Source: Thermoplasmata archaeon (GTDB lineage Archaea; Thermoplasmatota; E2; UBA202; JdFR-43). Taken from it: DNA of 5,179 nucleotides. Where the stretch lies: the NCBI GenBank assembly GCA_021163175.1, contig JAGGXG010000090.1, forward strand, positions 1-5,179. The letters run 5' to 3'. Under the pieces are notes generated by a model. It had not been told where the DNA came from. It saw only the letters and a program-made list of their open reading frames with translations, and made no database searches. A program made the translations under genes and the position numbers. Below are positions 1 through 5,179 of the stretch, in pieces (positions within the stretch are counted from its first letter, which is position 1; each line of letters opens with the position of its first letter).

Positions 1-250
1 AATGGCTATAGAACAGCTAAAAATGGAAGCTAAGAAAAGAGGCAAGGACATAAAATGTAAGCATGTGGCCGTCATAATAGACAGGCAGCAGGGGGCGGCG
101 GATATAGCCCGAAAATATGGAATAGAGATGCATTCCTTGATAAAATTTAAGGAAGCAATAGAATGGATAAGAGATGAAATGGACGAAAAGGAATATGAAA
201 TTATTGTAGATTATTTGGAAAATCCGGAAAAATATGGGAAAATTTTTTAA
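1..250 (+). CDS. pyrE: Orotate phosphoribosyltransferase-like protein, C-terminal part (5' end outside window)
   Basis: Seen: an open frame from the left edge to TAA at 248-250, giving at least 82 residues. Its core, CKHVAVIIDRQQGAADIARKYGIEMHSL, has the shape of the late beta-strand region of PyrE-type phosphoribosyltransferases, where a hydrophobic strand ends in DRxxG and is followed by a helix and a G-x-x-hydrophobic-x-S-L strand. The tail (FKEAIEWIRDEMDEKEYEIIVDYLENPEKYG) resembles the C-terminal extension of archaeal PyrE-like proteins. Known: OPRTase joins orotate and PRPP to form OMP in de novo pyrimidine synthesis in the cytoplasm. Inferred: the ATG at base 2 is probably internal, because the PRPP-binding loop (DDxxTTG-type) normally lies just before this point and must be upstream of the window. 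The missing N-terminal half leaves another PRTase family member possible. The sensor gene follows 21 bp later on the same strand. Confidence 0.72.
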   Translation, partial: MAIEQLKMEAKKRGKDIKCKHVAVIIDRQQGAADIARKYGIEMHSLIKFKEAIEWIRDEMDEKEYEIIVDYLENPEKYGKIF

Positions 251-256
251 TATTAT
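243..256 (+). promoter_or_regulatory. Possible TATA-like element ahead of the CHASE4 sensor gene
   Basis: A T/A-only run overlapping the pyrE-like stop codon contains TTTAATATTAT. Its centre lies about 22 bp before the ATG at 272, close to the spacing between an archaeal TATA box and its transcription start. There is no Shine-Dalgarno-like GGAGG in the 21-bp gap, so a leaderless sensor mRNA would fit. AT-rich sequence is common here, so this is a weak call, and read-through from the upstream gene is equally possible. Confidence 0.3.
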
Positions 257-271
257 GGGATTAAACACTCG

Positions 272-1489
272 ATGAACTTACGTTCCAAAACTTTGATTGT
301 TATTGCAGTTAGTTTTTTGACCTTTATTCCCACCATATATTTCTTTTCTGAAAAAATTTTAATTACAGGTGCGGAAAAATTGGAAAAAGAGGAGGCATAT
401 AACGAAATGGAAAGAATAACTGGCATACTATATGATGAGATTTATTCCCTGGATGAAACAAACTATGATTGGGCTGCATGGGACGACACATACGAATTCA
501 TAAAAAACCACAATAAGGATTACATCGAATCAAATTTAGTAAATTCTACATTTAAAGCTCTCGATATAAATGTCATCCTCTATTTCAATTCAACAGGAGA
601 CCTGGTATATGGAAAGGCATTCGATATTCAAAATGAGAGTGTTGCTGAGGTGCCACAGGAAATTTTAAATTATATTAGAGAGCATCCTTTCCTCATTTAC
701 CATAAGAGCACAGATAGCAATGTATCCGGAATCGCTGTTATCAATGGTAAGGCAGTCCTATTAGCATCTCGTCCAATCCTAACAAGCAATGATGAAGGAC
801 CCATCAGAGGAGCGCTCATAATGATCAGATACTTTAATGAAAGGCAGCTCGAGGAGATTTCAAAATTGTCCATGGTTCCCCTCCACCTTCATATTTTATC
901 AGGAGAAATTGAGAAAGAGAAATTTGTGAAAATATTGGATAAAAATTGTCTGGCTGTTTTTAAAGTATTAAAAGATATTAATGGAAAGCCTGCAATCATG
1001 ATTGAAGGAAGATTAAAAAGAGATATTTATAGGCATGAAGAATCCATCATTAATTACTTCATTTTTTCCTTAATATTCATAGCAATACTAACTTTATTCA
1101 TAACTTTTCTATTGATAGAGAAAACAGTTACATCGAGAATCGTTAAATTGAATAAGGAATTAAACAAAATTGCTGAAAGTGGGGATATAACAAAAAGGAT
1201 AAAGGAAGGAGGAGGAGATGAAATAGGTGAATTACAAAAATCAATAAACAGTATGCTCGATTCAATTCAAAAGTCAAGAAGAAAAATTGAAGAACTTTTA
1301 GAAAAAGAAAAGAGAATGAGGGCGATGGTTGCACACTACTTTTTTAACCCCATAGCTATTGCAAAAGGCTACCTTCAGCTTTATTTAGAGAGCAATAAAA
1401 ATGAAGAGGTGGAGAGAGCATTGAAAGCCATTGATAGAATCGAGAGAGTTGTTAAAGATATCATAAATGGAAAATGGGAAATTCAATAA
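272..1489 (+). CDS. CHASE4-HAMP membrane sensor with histidine-kinase dimerisation helix but no ATPase domain
   Basis: Seen, in residue order: a short basic N-terminus (MNLRSK), membrane helix about 7-25, an extracytoplasmic domain about 27-257, membrane helix about 259-282, HAMP about 278-333 (typical GDITKRI...DEIGEL pattern), then a charged coiled coil and an H-box-like segment about 335-400. The motif DWAAWDDTYEF (66-76) is the hallmark of the CHASE4 ligand-binding domain. The C-terminal segment AHYFFNPIAIAKGYLQL (354-370) aligns with the HisKA phospho-acceptor helix, with His355 and Asn359-Pro360, and a second helix follows. The protein ends at 405 with no N, G1 or G2 boxes, so no HATPase_c domain is present. 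The next gene on the opposite strand starts at once, so no catalytic remnant lies downstream. Known: CHASE4 senses unidentified small molecules outside the cell and HAMP transmits the signal. Inferred: it acts as a non-catalytic sensor, a partner phosphorylated by or dimerising with another kinase, or a naturally truncated kinase. The start is chosen because it sits directly before the first membrane helix. Confidence 0.85.
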   Translation: MNLRSKTLIVIAVSFLTFIPTIYFFSEKILITGAEKLEKEEAYNEMERITGILYDEIYSLDETNYDWAAWDDTYEFIKNHNKDYIESNLVNSTFKALDINVILYFNSTGDLVYGKAFDIQNESVAEVPQEILNYIREHPFLIYHKSTDSNVSGIAVINGKAVLLASRPILTSNDEGPIRGALIMIRYFNERQLEEISKLSMVPLHLHILSGEIEKEKFVKILDKNCLAVFKVLKDINGKPAIMIEGRLKRDIYRHEESIINYFIFSLIFIAILTLFITFLLIEKTVTSRIVKLNKELNKIAESGDITKRIKEGGGDEIGELQKSINSMLDSIQKSRRKIEELLEKEKRMRAMVAHYFFNPIAIAKGYLQLYLESNKNEEVERALKAIDRIERVVKDIINGKWEIQ

Positions 1490-2697
1490 TGATTTCCTTT
1501 GTATCTTAAAATTGCTGCGATTCCACCAAATGCTTTATACAATATCTCCCCTTCCTCGCTTTCCCTTGTTATTATTTCCACCATGGCAGAGGTTTTTTCG
1601 GCAAGTTCTATAAATTCCTCAACAATATCCACCTTTTCTACTATTTCCATTGGGCTTCCGCACTTTGGACATTTTATAATCTCCTTTTTCCCAACTACTG
1701 CCATTATTTCCTCATATCCACAATTATTGCATTTTGCCCTTATCTTATATTTATTCAATGAATCAGATATTAGCAACACATCTACTGAACCAGCCTCCAA
1801 AGCCTTTCTCACCGCATCCTCTCCATATATTGCCAGGCCATCTCTCCTGACTTCATTAAGGAAGCGTCTCATCAATTTTTTATCTTTTATTACATCGAGT
1901 TCTTCCAAATCATCTGAGGCAGCTTCAACAAGCTCACGCAGCCCATATTCATCGGTATAGCCCGTATCATAAACTCCAATGATTTTTTTCTTGATTCTGT
2001 AATCGAGATAATTCGCATTCACAAACTCCCTTTTTGTTGGGCCTGGCCCACCCACAAGCACACCTTTCAAATTCTCCTTTTCCAAAAAAAGCTTCGATGC
2101 CTTCTCACCAGCCTTAACAAACCATTCATGGGCTGCTATCTCTGTCAGCCTTTCAAAGCGGCGCTGGCTCTGGCCGCCGCGCCCATGCTTGCCTGGGACG
2201 CGGGATGTCATGTAGGCTGCCATTTCTATTCTGCTTCCCATTAAAAAGCCGATTGTGCATTCCCTTCTATCTATCAGCAACAAACCATATACATCTTTTT
2301 CTTCTATGAGTTTTTCCAAGGGTTCGAGATAGAACTGGGAGTCACATCTGTAAAGATATGTATTTATTGGAATGGGCGGTTCAATGACTTCTGCGATCAA
2401 CTTAGGCTGTCCATTGTAAACTGTGCCCACGAAAAAAACGATTCCATTTTCAGGTGGTTTTTTGAGGAATCGCAACCTCGACATTATGGATTCGATGGCT
2501 GCAAGCACATTCTTGCGAGTTTGCTTCGATTTTATATTCGATGATTGAGAATATTCTTCTCTCAAATAAGCCATAACATCGCTTATTTGGCGATTAGGAG
2601 GAATGTATAGCGAGATAAGCTCTGTATGCTGCCCTCTGATGTTTCGCAATTCCTCCAGCTTTTTCTGAAATATGTATTTCTGTCTTTTATCAAGCAT
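1483..2697 (-). CDS. prf1: Archaeal peptide chain release factor 1 (aRF1)
   Basis: Seen: 404 residues, near the usual ~410 for archaeal aRF1. Domain 1 carries the stop-codon recognition motifs NIKS (54-57) and YxCxxxF (YRCDSQF, 116-122). Domain 2 carries the catalytic loop with GGQ (174-176) within PGKHGRGGQSQRRFERL. Domain 3 contains a probable zinc-binding knuckle pair, CNNCG (323-327) and CPKCG (343-347), which archaeal members often keep. Known: aRF1 recognises all three stop codons in the ribosomal A site, and GGQ triggers peptidyl-tRNA hydrolysis; it works with aEF1A and the recycling factor ABCE1. All key motifs are intact, so it should be functional. The ATG at 2695-2697 is supported by an adjacent Shine-Dalgarno sequence. 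The gene is divergent from glyA, and its TGA stop lies inside the last codons of the convergent sensor gene. Confidence 0.97.
   Translation of the reverse strand: MLDKRQKYIFQKKLEELRNIRGQHTELISLYIPPNRQISDVMAYLREEYSQSSNIKSKQTRKNVLAAIESIMSRLRFLKKPPENGIVFFVGTVYNGQPKLIAEVIEPPIPINTYLYRCDSQFYLEPLEKLIEEKDVYGLLLIDRRECTIGFLMGSRIEMAAYMTSRVPGKHGRGGQSQRRFERLTEIAAHEWFVKAGEKASKLFLEKENLKGVLVGGPGPTKREFVNANYLDYRIKKKIIGVYDTGYTDEYGLRELVEAASDDLEELDVIKDKKLMRRFLNEVRRDGLAIYGEDAVRKALEAGSVDVLLISDSLNKYKIRAKCNNCGYEEIMAVVGKKEIIKCPKCGSPMEIVEKVDIVEEFIELAEKTSAMVEIITRESEEGEILYKAFGGIAAILRYKGNHY
2158..2214 (-). other. GGQ catalytic loop of aRF1, encoded by a locally GC-rich codon patch
   Basis: This stretch encodes SRVPGKHGRGGQSQRRF-type sequence, with GGQ itself at about 2170-2178. 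All four arginines from the SRVPG segment to the QRR segment use CGC, and the glycines are mostly GGC, whereas AGA, AGG and CGA also occur elsewhere in the gene. The loop inserts into the peptidyl-transferase centre, and its glutamine is the conserved, often methylated residue in this family. The glycine and arginine content explains much of the GC rise; the synonymous choice of CGC and GGC adds to it. Confidence 0.7.
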
Positions 2698-2700
2698 TTT

Positions 2701-2707
2701 CCTCCTT
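2701..2707 (-). promoter_or_regulatory. Shine-Dalgarno site of prf1
   Basis: On the minus strand the bases read AAGGAGG followed by AAA and then the ATG start of prf1. This is a near-complete match to the anti-Shine-Dalgarno core, with a rather short 3-nt gap. It fixes the prf1 start and implies the mRNA has a leader. It is the strongest ribosome-binding site in the window. Confidence 0.8.
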
Positions 2708-2713
2708 AAAGAA

Positions 2714-2753
2714 GGCTCATTTTAAATATTTTTTGTGTTTGTAAACATGAGCC
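2714..2753. repeat. Inverted repeat (7-bp arms) spanning the divergent promoter
   Basis: GGCTCAT at 2714-2720 is matched exactly by its reverse complement ATGAGCC at 2747-2753, separated by 26 bp that include the TTTAAATA element. A shorter dyad, TGTTT/AAACA with a 2-bp centre, lies at 2736-2747 and abuts the right arm. A dimeric regulator could bind across the promoter here. Arms this short can arise by chance in a 90-bp region, so the operator role is speculative. Confidence 0.4.
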
Positions 2754-2786
2754 ATCATCTTTTTATTTATTTCCATATTTCAATTC

Positions 2787-4079
2787 ATGGATTGGTTAAA
2801 AGAAGCTTTATTTGTAAGGGAAATGGCTATGGAGAATAACAGAATGTTTGGCGATGCTTTGCCAATGATTGCTTCCGAAAATATACTCTCGCCATTATGT
2901 AAGGAAATGTTGATAACAGATTTTCATGGAAGATATGCAGAAGGTAATCCAGGCAAAAGATATTATCAGGGATGCAAATTCTTTGATGAGGTTGAAAGCA
3001 AGGCAATAGAACTTGCTAAAATTTTATTCAATGCTAAATATGCGGATGTCCGCCCCACTTCTGGCACGGTAGCGAATATGGCAGTATTTAAAGCATGGAC
3101 TAAGCCAAGCGATAAAGTTACAGTGCTCGATACAGCAGACGGGGCGCATATTTCATTTGGAAAATGGGGAGCTGCAGGGCTGCGAGGCTTGGAATTGCAT
3201 ACATATCCTTTTGATAGCGAAGCTATGAACATAGATGTAGATGGAGCTATTGCCACCATAAGAAAGGTTGAGCCAAAGCTTGCATTATTCGGGCAAAGCG
3301 TGTTTTTATTCCCAACTCCTTTAAAAGAGCTCGCAGACGCAGCCCATGAAGTTGGAGCAAAAGTTGTTTACGATGCTGCCCATGTTCTCGGTCTAATTGC
3401 AGGAGGAAAATTCCAGCAACCCTTGAAGGAGGGAGCAGATGTCATGACAGGCTCAACCCACAAAACGCTGCCTGGGCCGCAAGGAGGCGTTATCCTTGCA
3501 AACAAAACAAGGGATGAAAGCCAGGATATGAAATATCTTGACTGGGGTGTTTTTCCTGGCGTGACATCTTCATATCATCTTCATCATGTGGCAGCAAAAG
3601 CAATAGCTTTTGCGGAGCATCTTGCTTTCGGAAAACAATATGCGGAACAAATCATAAAGAATGCTAAAAAGCTTGCCGAAGAATTGTACAATCATGGATT
3701 CGATGTTCTTGGAAGCAATCATGGATTTACAGAAAGCCATCAGATTCTATTTAAAGTGGGAAAAGAAAAAGGTGGAGAGGCAGCACAAAAGCTGGAAGAA
3801 GCGGGAATAATAGCAAATATGAATATGGTACCTGGCGATGAGCATCCTATGCGACCATCTGGTATTCGCTTAGGAGTGCAGGAATTAACGAGGCTTGGAA
3901 TGAAGGAAGGAGAAATGGAAGAAATTGCAAAATTCTTCAAGCGTGTTTTGATCGATGGCGAAGAACCAGCCAAAGTCAAAAAAGATGTTGTGGAATTCAA
4001 GAAGAATTATAGAAAAATACACTATTGCTTTTATGAAGGAGAGGATGCATACGAATATATAAAACTGGTGCAGAAATGA
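2787..4079 (+). CDS. glyA: Serine hydroxymethyltransferase (archaeal type)
   Basis: Seen: 430 residues, the usual length for fold-type I SHMT. Family motifs appear in order: IASEN (28-32), GRYAEGNPGKRYYQG (48-62) in the substrate and PLP region, RPTSGTVAN (89-97), DAAH (196-199) with the aspartate that contacts the PLP pyridine nitrogen, TGSTHKTLPGPQGG (221-234) with Schiff-base Lys226, and SGIRLG (358-363) with the carboxylate-binding Arg361. Known: it interconverts serine and glycine and passes the one-carbon unit to a reduced pterin. Whether the carrier is tetrahydrofolate or a tetrahydromethanopterin-type cofactor cannot be read here. The ATG is the only usual start after an in-frame TGA at 2748-2750. 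There is no Shine-Dalgarno, so a leaderless mRNA is likely. It is the first gene of a tight three-gene cluster. Confidence 0.97.
   Translation: MDWLKEALFVREMAMENNRMFGDALPMIASENILSPLCKEMLITDFHGRYAEGNPGKRYYQGCKFFDEVESKAIELAKILFNAKYADVRPTSGTVANMAVFKAWTKPSDKVTVLDTADGAHISFGKWGAAGLRGLELHTYPFDSEAMNIDVDGAIATIRKVEPKLALFGQSVFLFPTPLKELADAAHEVGAKVVYDAAHVLGLIAGGKFQQPLKEGADVMTGSTHKTLPGPQGGVILANKTRDESQDMKYLDWGVFPGVTSSYHLHHVAAKAIAFAEHLAFGKQYAEQIIKNAKKLAEELYNHGFDVLGSNHGFTESHQILFKVGKEKGGEAAQKLEEAGIIANMNMVPGDEHPMRPSGIRLGVQELTRLGMKEGEMEEIAKFFKRVLIDGEEPAKVKKDVVEFKKNYRKIHYCFYEGEDAYEYIKLVQK
4067..4070 (+). promoter_or_regulatory. Ribosome-binding site of the Fap7-like gene, inside glyA
   Basis: GGTG, a partial match to the archaeal GGAGGTGAT Shine-Dalgarno, lies 5 nt before the ATG at 4076, within the last codons of glyA. 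Together with the ATGA overlap it points to translational coupling of the two genes. The match is only four bases. Confidence 0.45.
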
Positions 4080-4597
4080 AAATTGCTTTAACTGGCGTCC
4101 CTGGCACAGGAAAAACAAGCGTTGCCAAAGAGTTGAAAAAAAGAGGATATGATGTGCTTTCAATAAATGATATAGCAGATGAATTCGTAGTGGGATATGA
4201 TGAGGAAAGACAAAGCAAGATCGTTGATGAGGATGCATTGAATGAATATATAAAAAAAATTAGAGAAAAAGGGCTGATGTTTATAGAAGGGCACTTGAGC
4301 CATTTGCTCGATGTCGATGCTGTAATAATATTGAGATGCAATCCGGAAGAATTGAAAAAAAGGCTTGCAAAGAAGGGATGGAATGAGAGAAAAATAAGAG
4401 AAAATCTGGAAGCAGAAGCATTGGACATAATATTGGATAGGGCTTTAGAAAAACATGAAAAAATATGGGAGATAGATGTTACAGAAAAAAGCATCGAAGA
4501 GACTGCAAATGAAATAGAGAAAATTGTGAAACAAAAGCCGCCTCCAAACTATGGAAAAATCGACTGGTCGGAGTGGCTGATTGAAAATGTTGGATAA
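4076..4597 (+). CDS. fap7: Fap7/AK6-type adenylate kinase (ribosome biogenesis-associated NTPase)
   Basis: Seen: 173 residues, typical of this compact family. A Walker A P-loop, GVPGTGKT (7-14), opens the protein. MFIEGHLSH (68-76) is the characteristic AK6/Fap7 segment in the Walker B position. DAVIILRCNPEELKKRL (81-97) and the short LID-like GWNERKIRENLEAE (101-114) follow. The C-terminal tail NYGKIDWSEWL (158-168) is also found in archaeal members. Known: eukaryotic Fap7/hCINAP and archaeal homologues have adenylate kinase/ATPase activity and assist late small-subunit maturation together with ribosomal protein uS11 (Rps14). Inferred: the same dual role here. Its ATG overlaps the glyA stop (ATGA, 4 bp) and its 3' end overlaps the next gene by 11 bp, so it sits in the middle of an apparent operon. 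A purely metabolic adenylate kinase role is an alternative. Confidence 0.9.
   Translation: MKIALTGVPGTGKTSVAKELKKRGYDVLSINDIADEFVVGYDEERQSKIVDEDALNEYIKKIREKGLMFIEGHLSHLLDVDAVIILRCNPEELKKRLAKKGWNERKIRENLEAEALDIILDRALEKHEKIWEIDVTEKSIEETANEIEKIVKQKPPPNYGKIDWSEWLIENVG
4570..4573 (+). promoter_or_regulatory. Possible Shine-Dalgarno (GGAG) for the lipid synthase gene
   Basis: GGAG lies 13 nt before the ATG at 4587, further than usual, but only 7 nt before an in-frame TTG at 4581. An in-frame TGA at 4578-4580 limits the start to one of these two codons. The TTG start would add just two residues. The ATG is kept as the default call. Confidence 0.4.
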
Positions 4598-5179
4598 ATT
4601 TAGAAATAGAGTAGATGAAAAGCTTGAGCCAGTTGCAAACAAATTTGGAAAGGAAGCAAATAGAATATCCTACGCATCCCTAATCTTTGCCTTAATTGCA
4701 GCCATCTCATTCTATTATTCATACTGGCACCATTACCTCCTTTTCATTTCCTCGCTTTCAGTCATTTTAAATGGTTTTCTCGATGCCATAGATGGAAAAA
4801 TAGCGAGGATGAGCAAAAAAGCAGGAAAGAAAGGCGATTTCATAGATCACACCATCGATAGATTCTCGGATGCGTTGATAATAGGGGGCATCGCAATCTC
4901 GCCATGGTGCGATAAAAAAATTGGCGTCGTTGCCATAGCCATTGTTCTGCTCGTAAGCTACATGGGCACGCAGGCGCAGGCGGTGGGCTATAAAAGGGTT
5001 TATTCCGGCGTGCTTGGAAGAGCAGATAGACTTGCAATTCTATTCTTTGCACCAATTTTTCAATATTTCATCCAGCGTATATATGGATATTATCTCATAG
5101 AATGGGTCATGGTTTATTTTGTGATTGCTGGCATAGCCACCATCATACAGCGTTTTTATCTGGTAACAAAATGGCTTGG
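4587..5179 (+). CDS. CDP-alcohol phosphatidyltransferase, probable archaetidylinositol phosphate synthase (3' end outside window)
   Basis: Seen: an open frame from ATG 4587 to the right edge, 197 complete codons and no stop. It carries a perfect CDP-alcohol phosphotransferase signature, D66xxDGxxAR(x8)GxxxDxxxD91: DAIDGKIAR at 66-74 and GDFIDHTID at 83-91. These aspartates bind the two metal ions and the CDP moiety. Several hydrophobic segments (about 29-46, 50-65, 111-125, 149-165 and 170-186) indicate an integral membrane enzyme of about six helices. The segment SYMGTQAQAVGYKR...GVLGRADRL (124-148) resembles the region of archaeal inositol-phosphate-using members that reads SY...A...G...GxxxRxxR. 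Known: archaetidylinositol phosphate synthase joins CDP-archaeol and L-myo-inositol 1-phosphate to make an ether-lipid precursor. Other polar acceptors such as glycerol phosphate cannot be excluded. Homologues are about 200 residues, so little is missing. Confidence 0.88.
   Translation, partial: MLDKFRNRVDEKLEPVANKFGKEANRISYASLIFALIAAISFYYSYWHHYLLFISSLSVILNGFLDAIDGKIARMSKKAGKKGDFIDHTIDRFSDALIIGGIAISPWCDKKIGVVAIAIVLLVSYMGTQAQAVGYKRVYSGVLGRADRLAILFFAPIFQYFIQRIYGYYLIEWVMVYFVIAGIATIIQRFYLVTKWL

Larger units (their letters stand above)
2698..2786. promoter_or_regulatory. Divergent promoter region between prf1 and glyA
   Basis: These 89 bp must hold the promoters of both prf1 (leftward) and glyA (rightward). 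Two TATA-like stretches are visible: TTTAAATA at 2721-2728, an exact fit to the archaeal TTTAWATA consensus on the + strand, and TTTATTTAT at 2762-2770. The second lies about 21 bp before the glyA ATG and could give a leaderless glyA mRNA, which would agree with glyA having no Shine-Dalgarno. Read leftward, the same A/T stretch would place a prf1 start near 2740 and leave a leader that contains the prf1 ribosome-binding site. Read rightward, TTTAAATA would give a glyA leader of about 37 nt. Which box serves which gene cannot be settled from sequence alone. Confidence 0.6.

Noticed and set aside
17..268. An open frame on the - strand opposite the pyrE-like gene
   Set aside because: The Phe/Ile/Tyr-rich product is the reverse of the PRTase coding sequence, which has clear family motifs.
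1499..1960. A 153-codon open frame on the + strand opposite the 3' half of prf1
   Set aside because: It is antisense to the conserved domain 3 of aRF1, is rich in Ser, Ile and Phe as expected for the complement of Lys/Glu-rich coding DNA, and shows no recognisable motif or ribosome-binding site.
2736..2747. TGTTTGTAAACA as a transcription terminator stem
   Set aside because: Five-bp arms with a 2-nt centre cannot form a stable hairpin loop, and the site lies between two promoters, so an operator dyad is the more sensible reading.
2747..2839. A 30-codon open frame beginning MSHHLF in the glyA leader and overlapping the glyA start
   Set aside because: It could look like a leader peptide, but there is no ribosome-binding site, no run of Ser, Gly or other regulatory codons, and its length is unremarkable for AT-rich sequence. 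It would be transcribed only if the 2721-2728 TATA box is the one used.
3885..4238. A 117-codon open frame on the - strand spanning the glyA/kinase junction
   Set aside because: It overlaps two confident genes on the opposite strand, and its His/Phe-rich product has no domain pattern.
3997..4494. A 165-codon open frame on the - strand opposite glyA and the kinase gene
   Set aside because: The Ser/Phe/Leu-rich composition mirrors Lys/Glu-rich sense codons; it crosses two well-supported genes and has no family motif.
4840..5055. A 71-codon open frame on the - strand opposite the lipid synthase
   Set aside because: It lies over the catalytic and membrane region of a gene with a perfect CDP-alcohol phosphotransferase signature.
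1..5179. CRISPR array, insertion sequence, tRNA or rRNA genes
   Set aside because: Coding sequence covers all but about 110 bp; no regularly spaced repeats, transposase motifs, terminal inverted repeats or tRNA cloverleaf signatures are visible on either strand.

Overview
The window reads as a stretch of archaeal chromosome, most likely from a euryarchaeote of the Thermoplasmatota or a related lineage. The evidence is an aRF1/eRF1-type release factor instead of bacterial RF1/RF2, a Fap7/AK6-type adenylate kinase, an archaeal-style CDP-alcohol phosphotransferase that probably makes an inositol ether lipid, an archaeal-type serine hydroxymethyltransferase, AT-rich TATA-like promoter elements, and AGA/AGG-rich, A-biased codon use. 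The lineage is inferred from protein style, not from a marker search.

Layout from left to right: (1) the 3' end of a phosphoribosyltransferase gene, probably pyrE (+ strand, cut by the window start). (2) 21 bp later, a membrane sensor protein (+) with a CHASE4 extracytoplasmic domain, HAMP linker and a histidine-kinase-type dimerisation helix, but no ATPase domain. (3) prf1, archaeal release factor aRF1 (-), converging on the sensor gene and overlapping it by 7 bp. (4) An 89-bp divergent promoter region holding TATA-like boxes and two inverted repeats. (5) A tight + strand cluster: glyA, then a Fap7/AK6 adenylate kinase sharing ATGA with glyA, then a CDP-alcohol phosphatidyltransferase overlapping the kinase by 11 bp and running off the right edge. 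There is no gene-free stretch longer than 90 bp.

Functionally these are mostly housekeeping genes: pyrimidine synthesis, translation termination, one-carbon/glycine metabolism, ribosome maturation or adenylate metabolism, and membrane lipid synthesis. The glyA-kinase-lipid synthase cluster looks like one translationally coupled operon. The least ordinary gene is the CHASE4-HAMP-DHp protein, which carries a variant H-box (HYFFNP) and stops exactly where a catalytic ATPase domain would be expected. I see no CRISPR array, mobile element, tRNA or rRNA, and no clear evidence of a wholly new system.
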